NCBI GenBank assembly: GCA_015680685.1
Contig: MNCI01010443.1
Coordinates: 153,992-217,991, forward strand
Source: Gnetum montanum
Taxonomy: Eukaryota; Streptophyta; Gnetopsida; Gnetales; Gnetaceae
DNA: 64,000 nt
Reading direction: 5' to 3'
Below the pieces are notes generated by a model that saw only the letters and a program-made list of their open reading frames with translations, had not been told where the DNA came from and made no database searches. Positions 1-11,889 of this stretch are shown here, piece after piece. Position 1 is the first letter of the stretch, and each line of letters begins with the position of its first letter. A program made the position numbers and the translations under genes.

Positions 1-1926
1 TCGAGTCAAAGAAAGTGAGGAACAAGCTCAATTGAATACACAGTGGATAGGTATGGGATTATTGACTAACTAGAAATCTATTCATGCCCTAGTGGATATG
101 ACAAAATTGGGACACAGACACAAAAGACAAAACTTGTGGAACTCATGGGGTTCCCGATAGTGGTGGCTCCTCCATGGGTGCCTTTCCTTTTTCTTGTGCA
201 TCAGGCTTCTGAGATTGATACCATTGAAGAAGCACCTGACATTTCTCCTTTTCTATTTGAGGATTATGAGCCGTCCATGCTGATGGTCCAATGTTTGATG
301 GAGTTAACACTTTTCATGGACACAGCAGCTACGAAAACACTTGATTGACCTTGACATGCCATGCCGCAAATAGTCGTCAATCCTCTTCATAGGCTCGAGC
401 CTTGACCTCTCCTCCCTTTTCTTGGATAGATTATGCAGCAACAGGAGCTTTATGATGGATGCTGAATGATTGCCTTCTACTCTGCATGTTCTACATGAGG
501 TCCTTAGCCTCTGCCTCCCCCAGGTCGTTCGGTTGCACCTTGAGAAGGTCCTCCTTGTTGTCTTCTTTTAGGGGCCATCTATAATCATACAAAGATCAAT
601 TGTTAGTAAGGTTATTTGAAAAGAGTTCAATGATTTCATACCTTACTCATTGTCTTTAATAAATGTTGAATTCCTTACTTAGTGTGATTTTAGAGTTAGA
701 GATTTTTCAAGGAAGTTGCCCTAAAAGTTTAATGTTGAACCTGGTTTTGAGAAACATTTGATAAAATGATGACAAAGGAAAGAATAGATTTGGCAATGAA
801 GTACTTGGAGGGTATAAGATGATGTGGTGGCATGCAACAAGTACAAATTACAAAAGTCACGCAAATGGGTTCTCCCCAAAGCAGGTTCTAACCTATATGC
901 CCTTGTGTAACCATACCTTAAGATGTCCATAGGCACTAGAAGGGTTAAATGTAATCTATACCAATGCAACAAAACACACACATGTTGATACCACCGTGAT
1001 AAGGTATGAATTCAATGCTATACAAGACATGAGTCACAAATACATGAACAACGAGATGGAATGAATCAAAGAAGGGATTGCAGAGATTGGGACGTGAGGT
1101 AACTGACTCAGGGCACAATGAATCCTGCGTGTAAAGCATAATTAAGGTGTCATTAGCCCATTATTCCAAAATCAAGACCAAGTCCATTCCTCTGATTAGT
1201 GACATCGCATCATTTCATCTAATGATGGACAACCATAAGAGCACCATGATAGTAAGGCATATGATCACTTGGTGTTTTGTGCAAGGGAGGAGTGACTTGG
1301 AATTTCTTTGCAGCATATTTTTTGTTTGGCCACTTTGGCACACTCTCTTCTCCCTCTCTTCTCTCTTCTCTCTCTCTCTCTCTTTTTTGTTTTTTGTTTT
1401 GTGTTTATTGGGTGCCTTTAATACTCTTACTTCCATTTTTCGTTAGATCTACAAGGATCTTAGTACAACCAAGCTGCATGATAGCACCTAAAGATGCCAC
1501 CAAAGAGAATCCACAAGTTCCCTTGATGTCACACCCTGGCCATTCCCTCTTAGTCCATCATTTTTCACTCTGGGCATAATGAGCAAAAAATTAATTTTAA
1601 GTTTCAAAAAATGTTAAGAATATCACTATACCCTCGAACAGAACCTCTTATTTGTAGAATGGATGAGTGGGTGTAATGGGCTCACTGTCCAAATAATTGA
1701 TCACTAGAGACTTGATAGCATAAAACAACACCTCAACCACCGAGTCACATGAGTGTTTTATTCGTAGATGAGATTACTCATAAAAAGATAAAAATACAAA
1801 AAGACAAAAAGATAAAACAAGAAATTGAAAAATGAAAAACTAGAAAACAAAAAGTGTAAAATTAAAGAAAAAAAATGGTTATTAATCTTGCCTGTTATTA
1901 GAATGGGGGATATCCCCGATAACTAA
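1..1926. other. Unassigned sequence, no gene seen
   Basis: No reading frame here shows a recognisable domain. The frames present are short, overlap on both strands and include low-complexity stretches. A short piece near 570-590 resembles one near 47130-47150 (shared GCCATCTATA followed by TCA), which hints at a dispersed repeat. It could be the distal part of E1 or another decayed element. Confidence 0.5.
1342..1386. repeat. CT-rich microsatellite
   Basis: The stretch is almost pure CT, with an uninterrupted TC run near 1366-1382, followed by T-rich sequence. It produces the serine/leucine-rich frames on the plus strand and the Glu/Arg-rich frame on the minus strand, none of which looks like a gene. 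Confidence 0.85.
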
Positions 1927-2395
1927 TCAATTGAGAATGGCAAGGATTAATAAATGGAAGATGAGGATCCTTGCATGTTGGAAATATTCAGGCTTGGTCG
2001 TATTTACCCCATCAGGGTTCACACACTTGATTATAATAAGCATTGTGGGGCAATTTATATGATGTAGTTCCCAAATAACGAGTTGACCCACTATGATATT
2101 TGGGACCATTAGATGGTATGCAAGGATTGGGTTGTCGCTCTCCATTCTTGTGTTCATTAGGCCGTATTATTGTTGGAGTGTGAGTTAGTGGCCTTGATGA
2201 ATTTACATGAGGCGTTGGGTTCAAATATAAGGGTGCACCACAGGGTTGGACTTGTGCTAAGTTGGAGGATGCAGTGGCCTAGAAATTCTATTGTCCCTTC
2301 TTAGGATCATTTCTAAAGAAGGGGTGCCTTCGATGTTGCTGAAGTCTCTCACTGCTATTGGAAGTAGTAGCAAAAGTAATGTTTGTGGGTTGTTG

Positions 2396-3881
2396 CTATG
2401 GTGTAGACACCTTAGGAATAGTTGGTGGCGATGTATAAGGAGGAAAAGGATGAGAATGTTGAAATTGAGAAGAAGTGTAGGATACACAAGGTGGTGGTTG
2501 TGTTGAAGGCATGGGCTGATAGTATTGAGGAGAATGGTACTGTGGTGAGATAAAGTGCATTGGCCCAGCTAGAGAAACAAGATGTTGAACTAGATAAGTA
2601 TTTGAATTTGGATGGTAAGAAGGGTGTCTCCAGTTTAGGGGTGGTTTCCCCCCACGACTGGGATTGTTGCCACTGTGATCGAACACAGTATCTCTATACG
2701 AACTCTAGATGTAACGTGTTTTCCCAATGATCATGTAAATGTAACAAGATTGGGCATTCGCCCTTGGGATGATCGTACAGGAATATGTGATATTCATACG
2801 TATGATTGGCAGTTGAGCTCTTATTTTCCTTATCCCTTATTTCTGATTGTCTAATGTTTTGTCCTGCTTCTTGGGTTGTCAAAACTCTATCTCCAATAAT
2901 GTTGATAAATTCTCCACACTTTTGATACATCCATTCTAACATCTTATTGATCTTTGCCTCGACTTCTTCTAACGATTGTTGTATTGGCAAAGATGATTCT
3001 TTCACCTTGACATTGGTTGATTTCTCCTTTGTATGATTATGGACCTTTGTTAAGTTGAGATTTTGGTCCTGTTGATGTTTTTCAACATTCTCCCATCTAG
3101 CCATTTCTCCTTCTTCTTTTTCTACTTGCTTAATAAGCTCTTGGATTTGATGGGTTCATAGTTCGTATAGTTGACCTTGGGCATACATCCCTAGGGTTTC
3201 TCTTGTTGCATCACAAAGCCCATCAATGATATGGTACATTAGCCTTTCCTTGAAAAACCCATGGCCTAGATAGTTGTTTAATATTGCATAATATCTTTCT
3301 AAGGCCATGTCCAAGGGTTCATGTTTTTCTTGTTTCCACTCTTGGATTTATTTCCTCAAGGCTGACACTCTTGCATAGGTTTGATATCTTTCGTTAAAAA
3401 GTTCTACCATTGTTGACCAACATCATATTGAATTTGGTTGTAACGATCTATACCATACTTTTTCTTGGCCAACGAGTGTCATAGGAAAGAGCTTGAGTTT
3501 TTGCCAACTGTTATCAATGTTGTTCCATGTGCAAGCATCATAGAAGGCTTGTAAATGTTGATGTGGATTTAAGTCGTAGCCTCCTGAAAAATTGGAAATG
3601 TTGTTGAAATCGAGCCTGGGTAGAAGGCTCTCTTTACGATGCCTACGTGAGATTCGAACAGCCTCTTGTATCTGCGTTAAGCTTGTAGTGGCCAGTGGGG
3701 GTTCATAATCATCAAGTAACTTAGGCTTTTGTGTGTTGGGATGATGTTGCTTTCGTTCATGTTTATAAGAAACCCCCACTTCAGGTTGTGTACTCCAACC
3801 TTCATTGTCATATAATTCATTGGTTCTCCAGTGAACTTCCTCACTAGGTGTGACATTATTGTAATCTTGTAGGAGAGCCAT
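2396..3881 (-). pseudogene. E1 gag relic (Ty3/gypsy-type)
   Basis: Minus-strand gag of element E1. The start at 3881 (MALLQDYNN) opens a 152-residue frame whose second half has the capsid pattern of plant gag: LPRLDFNNISNFSGGYD, a short helix region, then KLKLFPMTL and VWYRSL. The frame is broken between about 3420 and 3105 and resumes at 3104 with a charged segment. It then reaches a damaged zinc-knuckle-like motif, YDHPKGECPILLHL, and a proline/tyrosine-rich tail to about 2396. The same order and motifs occur on the plus strand in E2 (YDHPKGCCPIILHL), so the two are relatives. Downstream (lower coordinates) no protease, RT or integrase is recognisable. Not functional: several stops and a frame change. 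Confidence 0.75.
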
Positions 3882-4003
3882 GGTTGTGAAGTTGTGTGTG
3901 AATTTGCGTGTGAATTTTTGTAATTATTTTTTTCTAATAGATATATCGTTAATTCCTTTACAACGACCTTGTATGATACAACTAATCTAGATAACTAGCA
4001 CCA

Positions 4004-4022
4004 TTCCTGACAACGGTGCCAA
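4004..4022 (-). other. E1 primer-binding site
   Basis: Read on the minus strand, TTGGCACCGTTGTCAGGAA directly follows the LTR end TCATCA. It matches the plant gypsy-type site of pattern TTGGCGCCGTTGCCGGGGA (complementary to the 3' end of tRNA-Asp, from general knowledge of Athila/Tat elements) with a few changes. The E2 site at 7321 is the same type. Confidence 0.7.
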
Positions 4023-4765
4023 TGATGAGTGGCTAGGTACTCCTACACTCAACCATACGAATATGAGCGTTCAAGCACGATCCGGTCGAACTCCGTGGAT
4101 AGGCTAGTTGTGGTATCTAGATAGTTATACATTGATCGTAGTTTACTATCTTTCCACCTGGACTAGTATTTGCTTTGTCACGTATGGTTTAGTCTAGAGT
4201 GAGGCGTATGATGTGATCCTAAACTAGTGCTACTCCTAGAGACAATGGAAAATAATCTTGATTAAACTAGTGTGTAATAGGAAATGAATTCTAAGCTAAC
4301 CTAAGTGCGATGAGCATCCGTTCCTTAATCATCCGTACACATCTTGGACCTCGTCCATGACTACTACTGGGGTTACCAAGCGTAGATCTTAGGTACGCTG
4401 CTGGGTTACCAAGTAGTCACACTTAAATGCTCATGATTAAGTCGTACTTATTCCGCATTTAACAACAGGAATAGTAAATGATGATAAATAAATATTAACT
4501 AAGAAAACAATAAATGCTAATAACAATTAACAATAATAATTAAACAATTAAAACTAAGTGAATGTTGCAATGATGAAGTAATCTCGATCTTTATTTTTTG
4601 TCATGTGCGCGTCCAAGTATGTCACACTCGAATAAAGATGTCATACAATTACAAGCATCACACTATGGTCATGCACTTGGGAAAATAATCTAATTCCTAC
4701 GAAAAAAATGCAAGAGCTTCAATACAACTAGCTCGAACCTACCTAAATGAGGCAGAAGGCCCTCT

Positions 4766-4773
4766 TATTTATA
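4766..4773 (-). promoter_or_regulatory. E1 LTR TATA box
   Basis: TATAAATA on the minus strand, in the context CTATAAATAAGAGG. The same context occurs in the 3' LTR of E2 at 30733-30740, which supports it as the family promoter for gag transcription. Confidence 0.6.
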
Positions 4774-4867
4774 GGCCAAGATAGGCGGCTGCATAAACGG
4801 GGCCATGTCGATGCAAGAAAGGCCACGTCAACGTAGGAAGGCTACGTCAACAAGGTCATGTCAACGC

Positions 4868-4899
4868 GGCCACGTATATGGGGCCTCGTATACGTGGCC
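4868..4899. repeat. Perfect 11-bp inverted repeat in E1 U3
   Basis: Arms GGCCACGTATA (4868-4878) and TATACGTGGCC (4889-4899) enclose a 10-base loop. The hairpin lies about 100 bases upstream of the minus-strand TATA box, among degenerate copies of a CACGTCAACG-like motif. Confidence 0.85.
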
Positions 4900-5000
4900 T
4901 AGTCAACGCATCGACTATATAGCACTTGATCAGTGGCAATGTGAATTACAATGGTAGACTAAAATTCAAATCAATGTGATGTTGCAATGTCTAGTTGTGG

Positions 5001-6354
5001 ATTTGAGTTGAGTTTTGGGTATTGGCACCTAGACTCCCTCTTCCATGCTGGATGTGATTATGGGGTAGTTATACAAACATTGGGATGATGGTCCATCCTT
5101 GAATAAATGATGATGCAGTTACAAATATTGTGACTTCTCTTGGTGGCCTTGCTTGGTGGGCTTGAATGTGCTCAAAACACTTGAGCCTATGCTTCACAAT
5201 TGGGGGCTTTTGGTGCTTGTGGATGATAGTGTGCTCTTGTGATCAGTTGCTTTTGGCTCTTCTGAGGGCTATGATGTGCTCTCATGGCTTGGGAATTATT
5301 GGTACTTTTATTGACTATGGTGTGATTTCATGACTTGGGACTCATTGTGCCTAGCAGGCTATGGTGTCTTACTGAATCTCCTTCATGTACCTTGTTCTGA
5401 ATGTACATTGATGTACACATTGTCCCTTCCTAATGTATAGTCCCATGTCTCTGATGTATTGTAAATTCATGTTATTTCTTAACCTCCCTTGTGGGATAGC
5501 AGGGTTGAGCACTATATTACTTGGTGAATCTCTAATCCTATGAGAGGTCATTCTCCATTATGATGGATGCTCTCTTCAAATCTTGAAATAAAAGGTAGGT
5601 GGTATCGAGAAAATTGTTCCATAGTTGGGATCTAGAAGCAGTTGATGTTTGGGACTTATTTCTAGCAATGGTCCCATGTTTGTGAACTCGTGGGGCTTGT
5701 TTTCAAAGACAGAATGTTGTTACCTTGGTGCAATTCATGAAACCTCCTTTGTGAGGCCATGTTGTTGATGTAAATTAAATGTACATATCTCCCTTCTTGT
5801 AAGCAAGGCATGATCTTATGTACTCTCTCAACTTTTGGGGGCTTCAGAGGAACTTCCTTGTTGGGGTTCTCTGTTAAGCTACCCTTATTGTAAATCCTTC
5901 GAGGATTAATCATGTATTGTTTTGAGTTTGTAACTGATGTTGGTGTAGCCCATTCTTTGTAAAACTATCTTGAGGACCTAGTCCTCCTATGGGAAAAATG
6001 TTCTTGTTAACTTGCATCTATTGTTTGGGTTGAATGATATTAGGCAGTGGTGCAGCCTTGTGCACCATAATTGTTGTAAATGAGCTTGACTAGGATATAT
6101 GAAACAAAAACCTAGACCTCCCTAGATGAAGTAGAAATCCCTCATGATAAAATTTTAAGGGATGAACTCTTTTGCTTCTCGAGTTGTTCTCAAGGTGGAA
6201 TCGAATCTGGGTAAGACTAGTGAATCAATGTCTTCCCTTAGTTGGTGATAGTTTGACAATATGGTTCTATTGGCTATGTGGACTACTTGGGCATGTATTA
6301 TGGGTAAGGTGTAGTTGGGTTGCTATACTTACCTATGCAAGAAACCTCCCAAAG
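5001..6354. other. Unassigned sequence between E1 and E2
   Basis: Only short broken frames are present, mostly on the minus strand (5369-5551 and 5662-5913); none shows a domain I recognise. The text continues on the other side of E2 at 31599, because E2 inserted here, so this was the pre-insertion target DNA. Confidence 0.5.
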
Positions 6355-6359
6355 ACAAT
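6355..6359. repeat. E2 target-site duplication, left copy
   Basis: ACAAT immediately before the 5' LTR of E2; the identical ACAAT follows the 3' LTR at 31594-31598. Confidence 0.93.
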
Positions 6360-7320
6360 TGATGTGACATGATATCGCATGAGCCACGATATCGCATATG
6401 CAATATTGCAGCCGTCGCGATATCACGTCATCCCCTACGATATTGTGTACACGATATCGCGGTCCGCTACCAAATTTCTAAATAAGAGGTGGCACTCCCC
6501 TTATTTCCCATCCTAGGCTTAAAGTAGGAAAACTCTGGCAGTTTGATCACTCCAGAGATAGAATATTTTCCATGTGCCCGCAGTAGGAGTCCCCAAGTGA
6601 ACAGATCTTTATTCAAGCAGCTTTGTACCTGAATGTAAGTTGTGTACGGAAATAAAGAAGAGCTTTGTGGATAAACCTTGCAGTGCATGGAATAGGTTTA
6701 TTACATGTTATTTCCTACCTGTTATTTATTACATGTAATAGCGCGGCATGAGTACGACTTGATTATGAGCATTGATGAATGTGTACAGCTAATCAAGGAA
6801 TTGGCTGCTCAGCGCGATTAGTCTCTCTCACCCTCAAATCCTAGAACGCAGGATGAGTACGACTTGATTATGAGCATCTACGGATGTGTACGGCTAGTCA
6901 AGGAATCGGATGCTCATCATGTTTAGGCTAGTTAAGTGCCTCAGTATGACCACTTCGAGCACGTGCGTTACGCGTGGTGATCCCAATAATGATTAGCATT
7001 TGGTAGCCACAGTTGTATAGTTCAGGGTGTGTACGATAAGTGGGAACGGATGCTAATGCTAGTTAATTAGAGTTAGTTAGTTTCTCAACCCTTCACCTCG
7101 ATAGCATAGGAGAAAAACATAAAAGACCATAAAAATCATATACCTCAGACTTACTTAACCATACACTATGACAAATACAAGTAAGTCTAGGAAGACAACG
7201 AATGATTAACCCCAAGTGTTTCAGGGGGCATGTAGGCATTTATTCTACGGAGTTCGACCAGATCGTGCGTGCTACGCTTGTTTCATATGGTTGAGTGTAG
7301 GGGTACCTCGCCACTCATCA
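6360..7320 (+). repeat. E2 5' LTR
   Basis: 961 bp, starting TGATGTGACATG and ending GCCACTCATCA. Its first 110 bases hold repeated GATATCGC-like words, including CGATATCG at 6452-6459. Compared with the 3' LTR, the TATA box is damaged: TTCTAAATAAGAGG near 6475-6488 where the other copy has CTATAAATAAGAGG. Confidence 0.93.
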
Positions 7321-7339
7321 TTGGCACCATTGCCGGGGA
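7321..7339 (+). other. E2 primer-binding site
   Basis: TTGGCACCATTGCCGGGGA abuts the LTR end. It is close to the tRNA-Asp-type site known from Athila/Tat elements (from memory of those families). Confidence 0.8.
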
Positions 7340-7460
7340 CAAAGTGTTTGTGCGCTGAATAGAACAAAAAGGATATCACTCACATCGTTGTGAGCCTAAA
7401 CGAACCTTTAGGTTAATCAAGATAAAAATTATATAATATTGAAATAGCACACCGATAAAA

Positions 7461-7855
7461 ATGCCTTCTTCTCATAAGAGCATCTCACCACCTAAGGACC
7501 ATACACGAGATAGTCGACAACATAAAACACATAACCAAAATCAGCCAAGTCCTAAACAATATAAGATGACATATACTCATCCTGATGAGTATATTCACAA
7601 CATCACCTATATCCTCCATCAAGACGAACAGCTGTGATGGAGAGATTTGCAAGGTAACATCGTGTTACCCCTAGATTGATCAGTCTCTCGCATGCTTTTC
7701 TGTGCCTTGGCACAGATAGGCATAACTGAATTATATGCTAAATACGTTGGGAAGATTTTGACATCAGGGATTATTATCCCACAAATGCCCAATGTATGAG
7801 GGACTTAAGGCACGAGAGTCAACATACTTTTCTGAAGGGCAAAGCCTTGCACGTC
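7461..7855 (+). pseudogene. E2 gag, N-terminal part (interrupted by E3)
   Basis: The frame opens at ATG 7461 (MPSSHKSISPPKDH), is hydrophilic and runs to a stop at 7635-7637; degraded coding sequence continues to 7855, where E3 is inserted. One frame through the insertion point (7855 to 25780, counting the duplication once) stays open for several dozen residues on the far side, so E3 landed inside this gag coding region. Premature stops show it was already, or has become, inactive. Confidence 0.65.
7851..7855. repeat. E3 target-site duplication, left copy
   Basis: ACGTC before the left LTR of E3. The right copy at 25775-25779 is ATGTC; the single difference is a C-to-T change at a CpG, as expected from methylcytosine decay. 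Confidence 0.8.
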
Positions 7856-8447
7856 TGTACCGCCTGAAATCGTCGGTCTCCAGCTGGAAGGAAAAAGAGA
7901 CCGTGGAATCGCAGGACGTGCATAGAAGACCCTACCTTTGCCTGAGGGTGAGCTGGAATGAACGAAGGTAGAGTACCTTGGGTGGTCCGCACATGGATCA
8001 GACAAGGATTTCCCCGAACGTACACCGAAGTGCTATACGTTGGGTTATACGTAAACGGTGTAACGGGCGTGAATCAGAGTGTAAACAGCGTAAGCAGCGT
8101 AAACGATGTGAACAAAGCGTAGACGTAAACAAGCGTAAACAGAATACGTGTAAGAATTAATGCGGACTATAAACAATTGTAGGAAGAAAATGTAACAATG
8201 GTATTACAGAATGAAAATACATGCACCAGTCAAACGCAGTTGTGAGTGGAACACAAGACGGACGAAAGCCCCGATGGGTGTAGGGATTATTGCAGCTGGT
8301 TCACACTATAAGCATAGTGTAGAGGCTGTATGCTCAATGTACAAGGTTTTCCAGCGTAAAAGGTTTTGAGCTCTGGTTCTCAGCGTCTCTATTCTCTGGT
8401 GTGCTCTGGGAATTTGCCAACCATCTAGATTTCGTAAAAAATTGGGG

Positions 8448-8454
8448 TTTTATA
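8448..8454 (-). promoter_or_regulatory. E3 3' LTR TATA box
   Basis: TATAAAA on the minus strand, in context CTGTATAAAACCC; the same context is in the other LTR at 25015-25021. Confidence 0.55.
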
Positions 8455-8539
8455 CAGGTTTTGATGGTAGACTCAGGTTGGGCAACACGTGGCACGTTAA
8501 CCAGGTGCAAGGACGTAAAATTTACAAGTGTACAATATG

Positions 8540-9002
8540 TTACATTTGCCAGGCGTATATGCTGGGCATATACGCTATTTGCAGTGAGCGTAGACTGTGG
8601 GTGTATACGCTAGGCATATACGCTATCTACAGTGAGCGTAGACTGTGGGCGTATACACTGGGGGTGTTGAGTGTATGCGAACTTGGGCATAGATGTCGTT
8701 GACGCTGGTGTATACGTTGATGGCTGCTGGGCGTACATGCTGGGGCGTATATGTTGACGTGCTAGGCGTATACGCTGGGGCGTATACGCTGATGGTTGCT
8801 GCCTTGTGCCAAATCTCGCTCTGTAGTATTGTTTTCATATCTTCTTTGGAGGTTTCATGCTAGACGTATGCACCTGTTGTTCTTGCTGAGCGTACATGCG
8901 GGGCGTGTACGCTGGATGTCTACCCTGGGCGTATACGCTAAGAATTTGAGCGTATACATTGGGAATGTACACTTGGACGTATACGCTGGGCGTATACGCT
9001 AA
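8540..9002. repeat. GCGTATACGC palindrome cluster, E3 3' LTR
   Basis: Many copies of the self-complementary word GCGTATACGC and one-step decay forms (GTGTATACAC, GCGTACATGC, GCATATACGC), spaced about 10-30 bases apart, often written GGGCGTATACGCT. The cluster covers U3 upstream of the TATA box. Confidence 0.9.
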
Positions 9003-9132
9003 AACTGCATACTTAGTAAAAATTGAGCATCTGATCTCTGAAGTTGCCATGTTTGACACCAGACGTAGCCATGGTCATCTGAGGGTCCCAGGGGCCTACT
9101 TGGTGTTGGCTAAGTACTAAGCTCCAAATTTT

Positions 9133-9213
9133 GTGATGTTTCATTGGCCCCTCTTTGTTGACGTTTGGAGGAATTGACTTGAGAAGCGTCGACAAAGAAG
9201 TGCAAAACACCAC
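9133..9213. repeat. Inverted repeats enclosing the E3 polypurine tract
   Basis: Inner arms CTTTGTTGACG (9153-9163) and CGTCGACAAAG (9187-9197) pair at 10 of 11 positions. An outer pair joins the LTR end GTGATGTTT (9133-9141) with AAAACACCAC (9204-9213). The same arrangement recurs in E5 at 49880-49958. Confidence 0.7.
9144..9157 (-). other. E3 polypurine tract
   Basis: On the minus strand, CAAAGAGGGGCCAA directly precedes the 3' LTR start TGAAAC. The identical 14 bases occur at the same place in E5 (49891-49904). Confidence 0.85.
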
Positions 9214-9215
9214 AG

Positions 9216-10184
9216 GCAACTTGATAGAGACTTTGTCCATTGCCACTTGACTAGACGTCATCGCACCGTGTTCAGTAGTACATGGGATTAGGAAAGTGGA
9301 ACTTTGTAGCAGGTAGGATAATGGGGATTGTGGGGGCTAGTAACTGCCCAAGGGATTGTGCTTGGTGAAAAGGGGATGCTTTGGTGTGTGTGTCATGCTG
9401 ATCCTTGTCAATAGCCATTATTTTAGCAGACTTGGAATCCAGACCTGTAATGTGCATCCTTTGGTGGAACAAGCCTCTTGGGTAATGTTCAAGAGAACTT
9501 GCTGGCAAGACCAAAGCCACGGGTAGATGTGTTGCATTCTTTGGAAGAACAGGGCCTTTGTTTAGTTTTTAGGGGAAGCCTGTTGGTGGAGAGTCAAAGC
9601 TATGTAACTAGATATGTTTTGATTGTTTTTTGACATGAGTACTTGGTTTTAAGACAATTTCCTTCCTACCTGGGGCTTGTATGGAAAGTGCCAAGGGTCT
9701 TTTTTTTGGAAGAAAATGTAACATTGATTCTATACTCATGTGCAAGTGCTATGTCGTGTGTTGCAACTGCTTCAAAGTGTTACAGTATGCAATGGTGTGC
9801 TCAAGGTTTTGGATGTACTGGGTGTATCAAAGGTGTGACTGAGTGAACTGTGTCAATGAATGGATAAAGAGTGTGTCGGGAGATGGGGATGTACTAGCGA
9901 ATGGTTTGATTTAGTCTTCCCATGTGTGCTATGAACATTGCCCCATCTTGTTGCTTATGATGAAATGCATTCTTGTGCGAAAACCTCTAGGTGTCATCCT
10001 GCAAACATAACTCCAAGGAAACATGAAAACCATGAGTGAATAAGTGGGCTTAGACTTACACAGTGACCAAGACATTGGAGGTGATTTCAGGCATTGTAGA
10101 TGAGTGGCAGCGACGTTGGTGGGATTGTCTGATGACGAGCAATGCAATAATTCTGATGAAGCTTGAACGTGGTGGCAGATTGAG
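9216..10184. other. E3 3' untranslated region, nothing coding
   Basis: Lies between integrase and the polypurine tract of E3 (leftward). Short frames on both strands show no domain. Confidence 0.5.
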
Positions 10185-10520
10185 GAACTAGAAATGAACT
10201 TGCCAATTTATAGTCTTGGCAGACCATGATGGGTTAGTTTTATGTCATGACCCATTGGACATGGCCCGTTTAGTGTCATGGAAGATGTTACGCTGCCAGT
10301 TTTTAGTCTTAGTGGACCATGAAGAGGCGAACCAGTTTATAGTCTTAGCGGACTCTAGCAAGAGTGACTGTGGCAGTTTACTGTCGTGCCAGATAGGTGC
10401 TAGTTTATTGTTATTGCAGAAACTGTGTGGTATCAGTTTATTGTCATGATTCCGGGATGAGCTGTGGTACCAATTTTAAGTCCTGATCTAGGACTGTTCT
10501 GTGGTATCAGTTTAAAGTCG
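10185..10520. repeat. Degenerate AGTTTATAGTC repeat block, E3
   Basis: About ten degenerate units around CAGTTTATAGTCTTGGCAGACC, spaced roughly 25-45 bases apart. It lies just past the integrase stop and is related to the AGTTTAAGGTC...GGACC repeats of E5. Confidence 0.75.
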
Positions 10521-10554
10521 TGACTCTAGGACTCACACGTACTTGAGCTTGTAC

Positions 10555-11649
10555 TCAAATGTAGAATGGTTTTAGGAACAAGTGATTGGTTGGATTTGAA
10601 AACTCATTCCCTTCCATATCAGCGAGCTTGAATGCTCCGTTGTCGAATTCTTTAATGACCAAGTAAGACCCTTCCCAGTTGGTTGAGAATTTGTCTGAGT
10701 GTTCTCGAACTGCCTTGAGTACAAGGTCACCTTGTTTGATGGGGCACTTATGGATGTCATGCCGATGTCATTGCCACTATTATTTTTGATACCATTCGAT
10801 CTGATCGAGGGCACGCATGCATTCTTCCTCCACTGAGTCAAGGTCAATGATGCGTAGATTATTGTTTTGCCCATTGTCGAGGAGTCCGGAAAGTGTTATC
10901 CTTAAAGATGGTACCTGTAATTCCAAAGGTAAAATGGCTTCTGAACCGTAAACAAGACTATATGGTGTTTTACCTGTTGAAGTTCGATGTGTAGTACGGT
11001 ATGCCCACAATGCATATATCAATTGTTCGTGCCATCTTCGCTTGCTTTGGGTGAGCATCTTTTTGAGTATTGTAATAATCATTTTGTTTGTCGCCTCTGC
11101 TTGCCCATTGCTCTGAGGATAGTAAGGGGATGAAAACGAGTGTTTGATCCCTAGACTTTCACGAAAGGTTTTGGTCTCGGCACTGCTAAATTGTGGCCCG
11201 TTGTCAGTGATGATTTTCATGGGAATGCCAAAGTGGGTTACAATATTTTCGAGAATGAAGTTGCATACATGTTTAGATGTAGTTTTTTGAAGGGGAGCAG
11301 CTTCTACCCACTTCATAAAATATTCGGTTGCGGTTATGATGAAACTATACCCTGCAGAAGATGAGGGTGTTATCGGGCCGATAAGGTCCAATCCCCACTT
11401 TTGAAAGGGCCACGTGATTTGTGCAGTATGCAGCTCATTTGGTGGGACATGTATTAGATTGCTATGTTTTTGACAAGTACTACATGTTTTGACCTTGGAG
11501 AGATAGTCATATTCCATGTGTGGCCAATAATAGCCTAAGCATCTGATCTTTGTTGCCATGGCTTTTGGTGCTATGTGTCCTCCGCATAGTCCGTCGTGTA
11601 CTTGTTCGACAATGTTTTTGGCATCGGTACTATTGACGCATGTTAGCAA
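10555..11649 (-). pseudogene. E3 integrase
   Basis: Pol C-terminal part, which would insert element cDNA into chromosomes. The 289-residue frame starting at 11649 has the HHCC zinc part (H in VHDGLCGGH, then CSTCQKH). The catalytic core has D in WGLDLIGPI, D in ITDNGPQFSS and E in NGQAEATNK, the DDE spacing of Ty3/gypsy integrases. The frame ends at 10780 (WYQK). A -1/+1 shift carries the C-terminal domain (GDLVLKAVREHSDKFS, then KLADMEGNEF) to the stop at 10555-10557. Upstream it continues, with stops, from the second RNase H. All catalytic residues are present; the breaks are a stop upstream and the shift near 10780. Confidence 0.9.
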
Positions 11650-11889
11650 TATGCCTTTGTAGGATCTACGACATAACGCGTCCCCTACTAGGGTATACTA
11701 CTTAGAACATTTTCATACTACATTCTTTTGTGCATTTGTTAGATGTCGTAGTGTTTCACCGTGTAGAAGGTATTCTTTTATGTCATCATACCATTCTACT
11801 GTGTGTATCGTACTAACAGATGCGATCGGCAGCGTGTCAAGAGTATCAGTTATTGGTTCGGCACAACTGGTTATGGAGCTTGGCAATGT

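Larger units (their letters stand above)
4023..5000 (-). repeat. E1 5' LTR (right edge unresolved)
   Basis: The left edge is exact: TGATGAGTGG on the plus strand is the reverse of the LTR end CCACTCATCA, abutting the primer-binding site. The first 60 bases resemble the ends of the E2 LTRs (text around CTCAACCATA and the CCACTCATCA end). A TATA box lies at 4766-4773 (minus) and a strong hairpin at 4868-4899. The far edge was not found; by analogy with the 961-964 bp E2 LTRs it lies between about 4900 and 5020. The matching 3' LTR is not in the window. Confidence 0.6.
7856..9143 (-). repeat. E3 3' LTR
   Basis: 1288 bp. Direct repeat of 24424-25774, beginning TGTACCGCCTGAAATCG on the plus strand and ending GTGATGTTTCA. 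The U3 part (above the TATA box, 8455-9143) is full of GCGTATACGC-type words. Confidence 0.92.

Noticed and set aside
1147-1579. Plus-strand ORFs of 99-100 codons
   Set aside because: They are read through a CT microsatellite; two frames and the opposite strand are open together, typical of low complexity.
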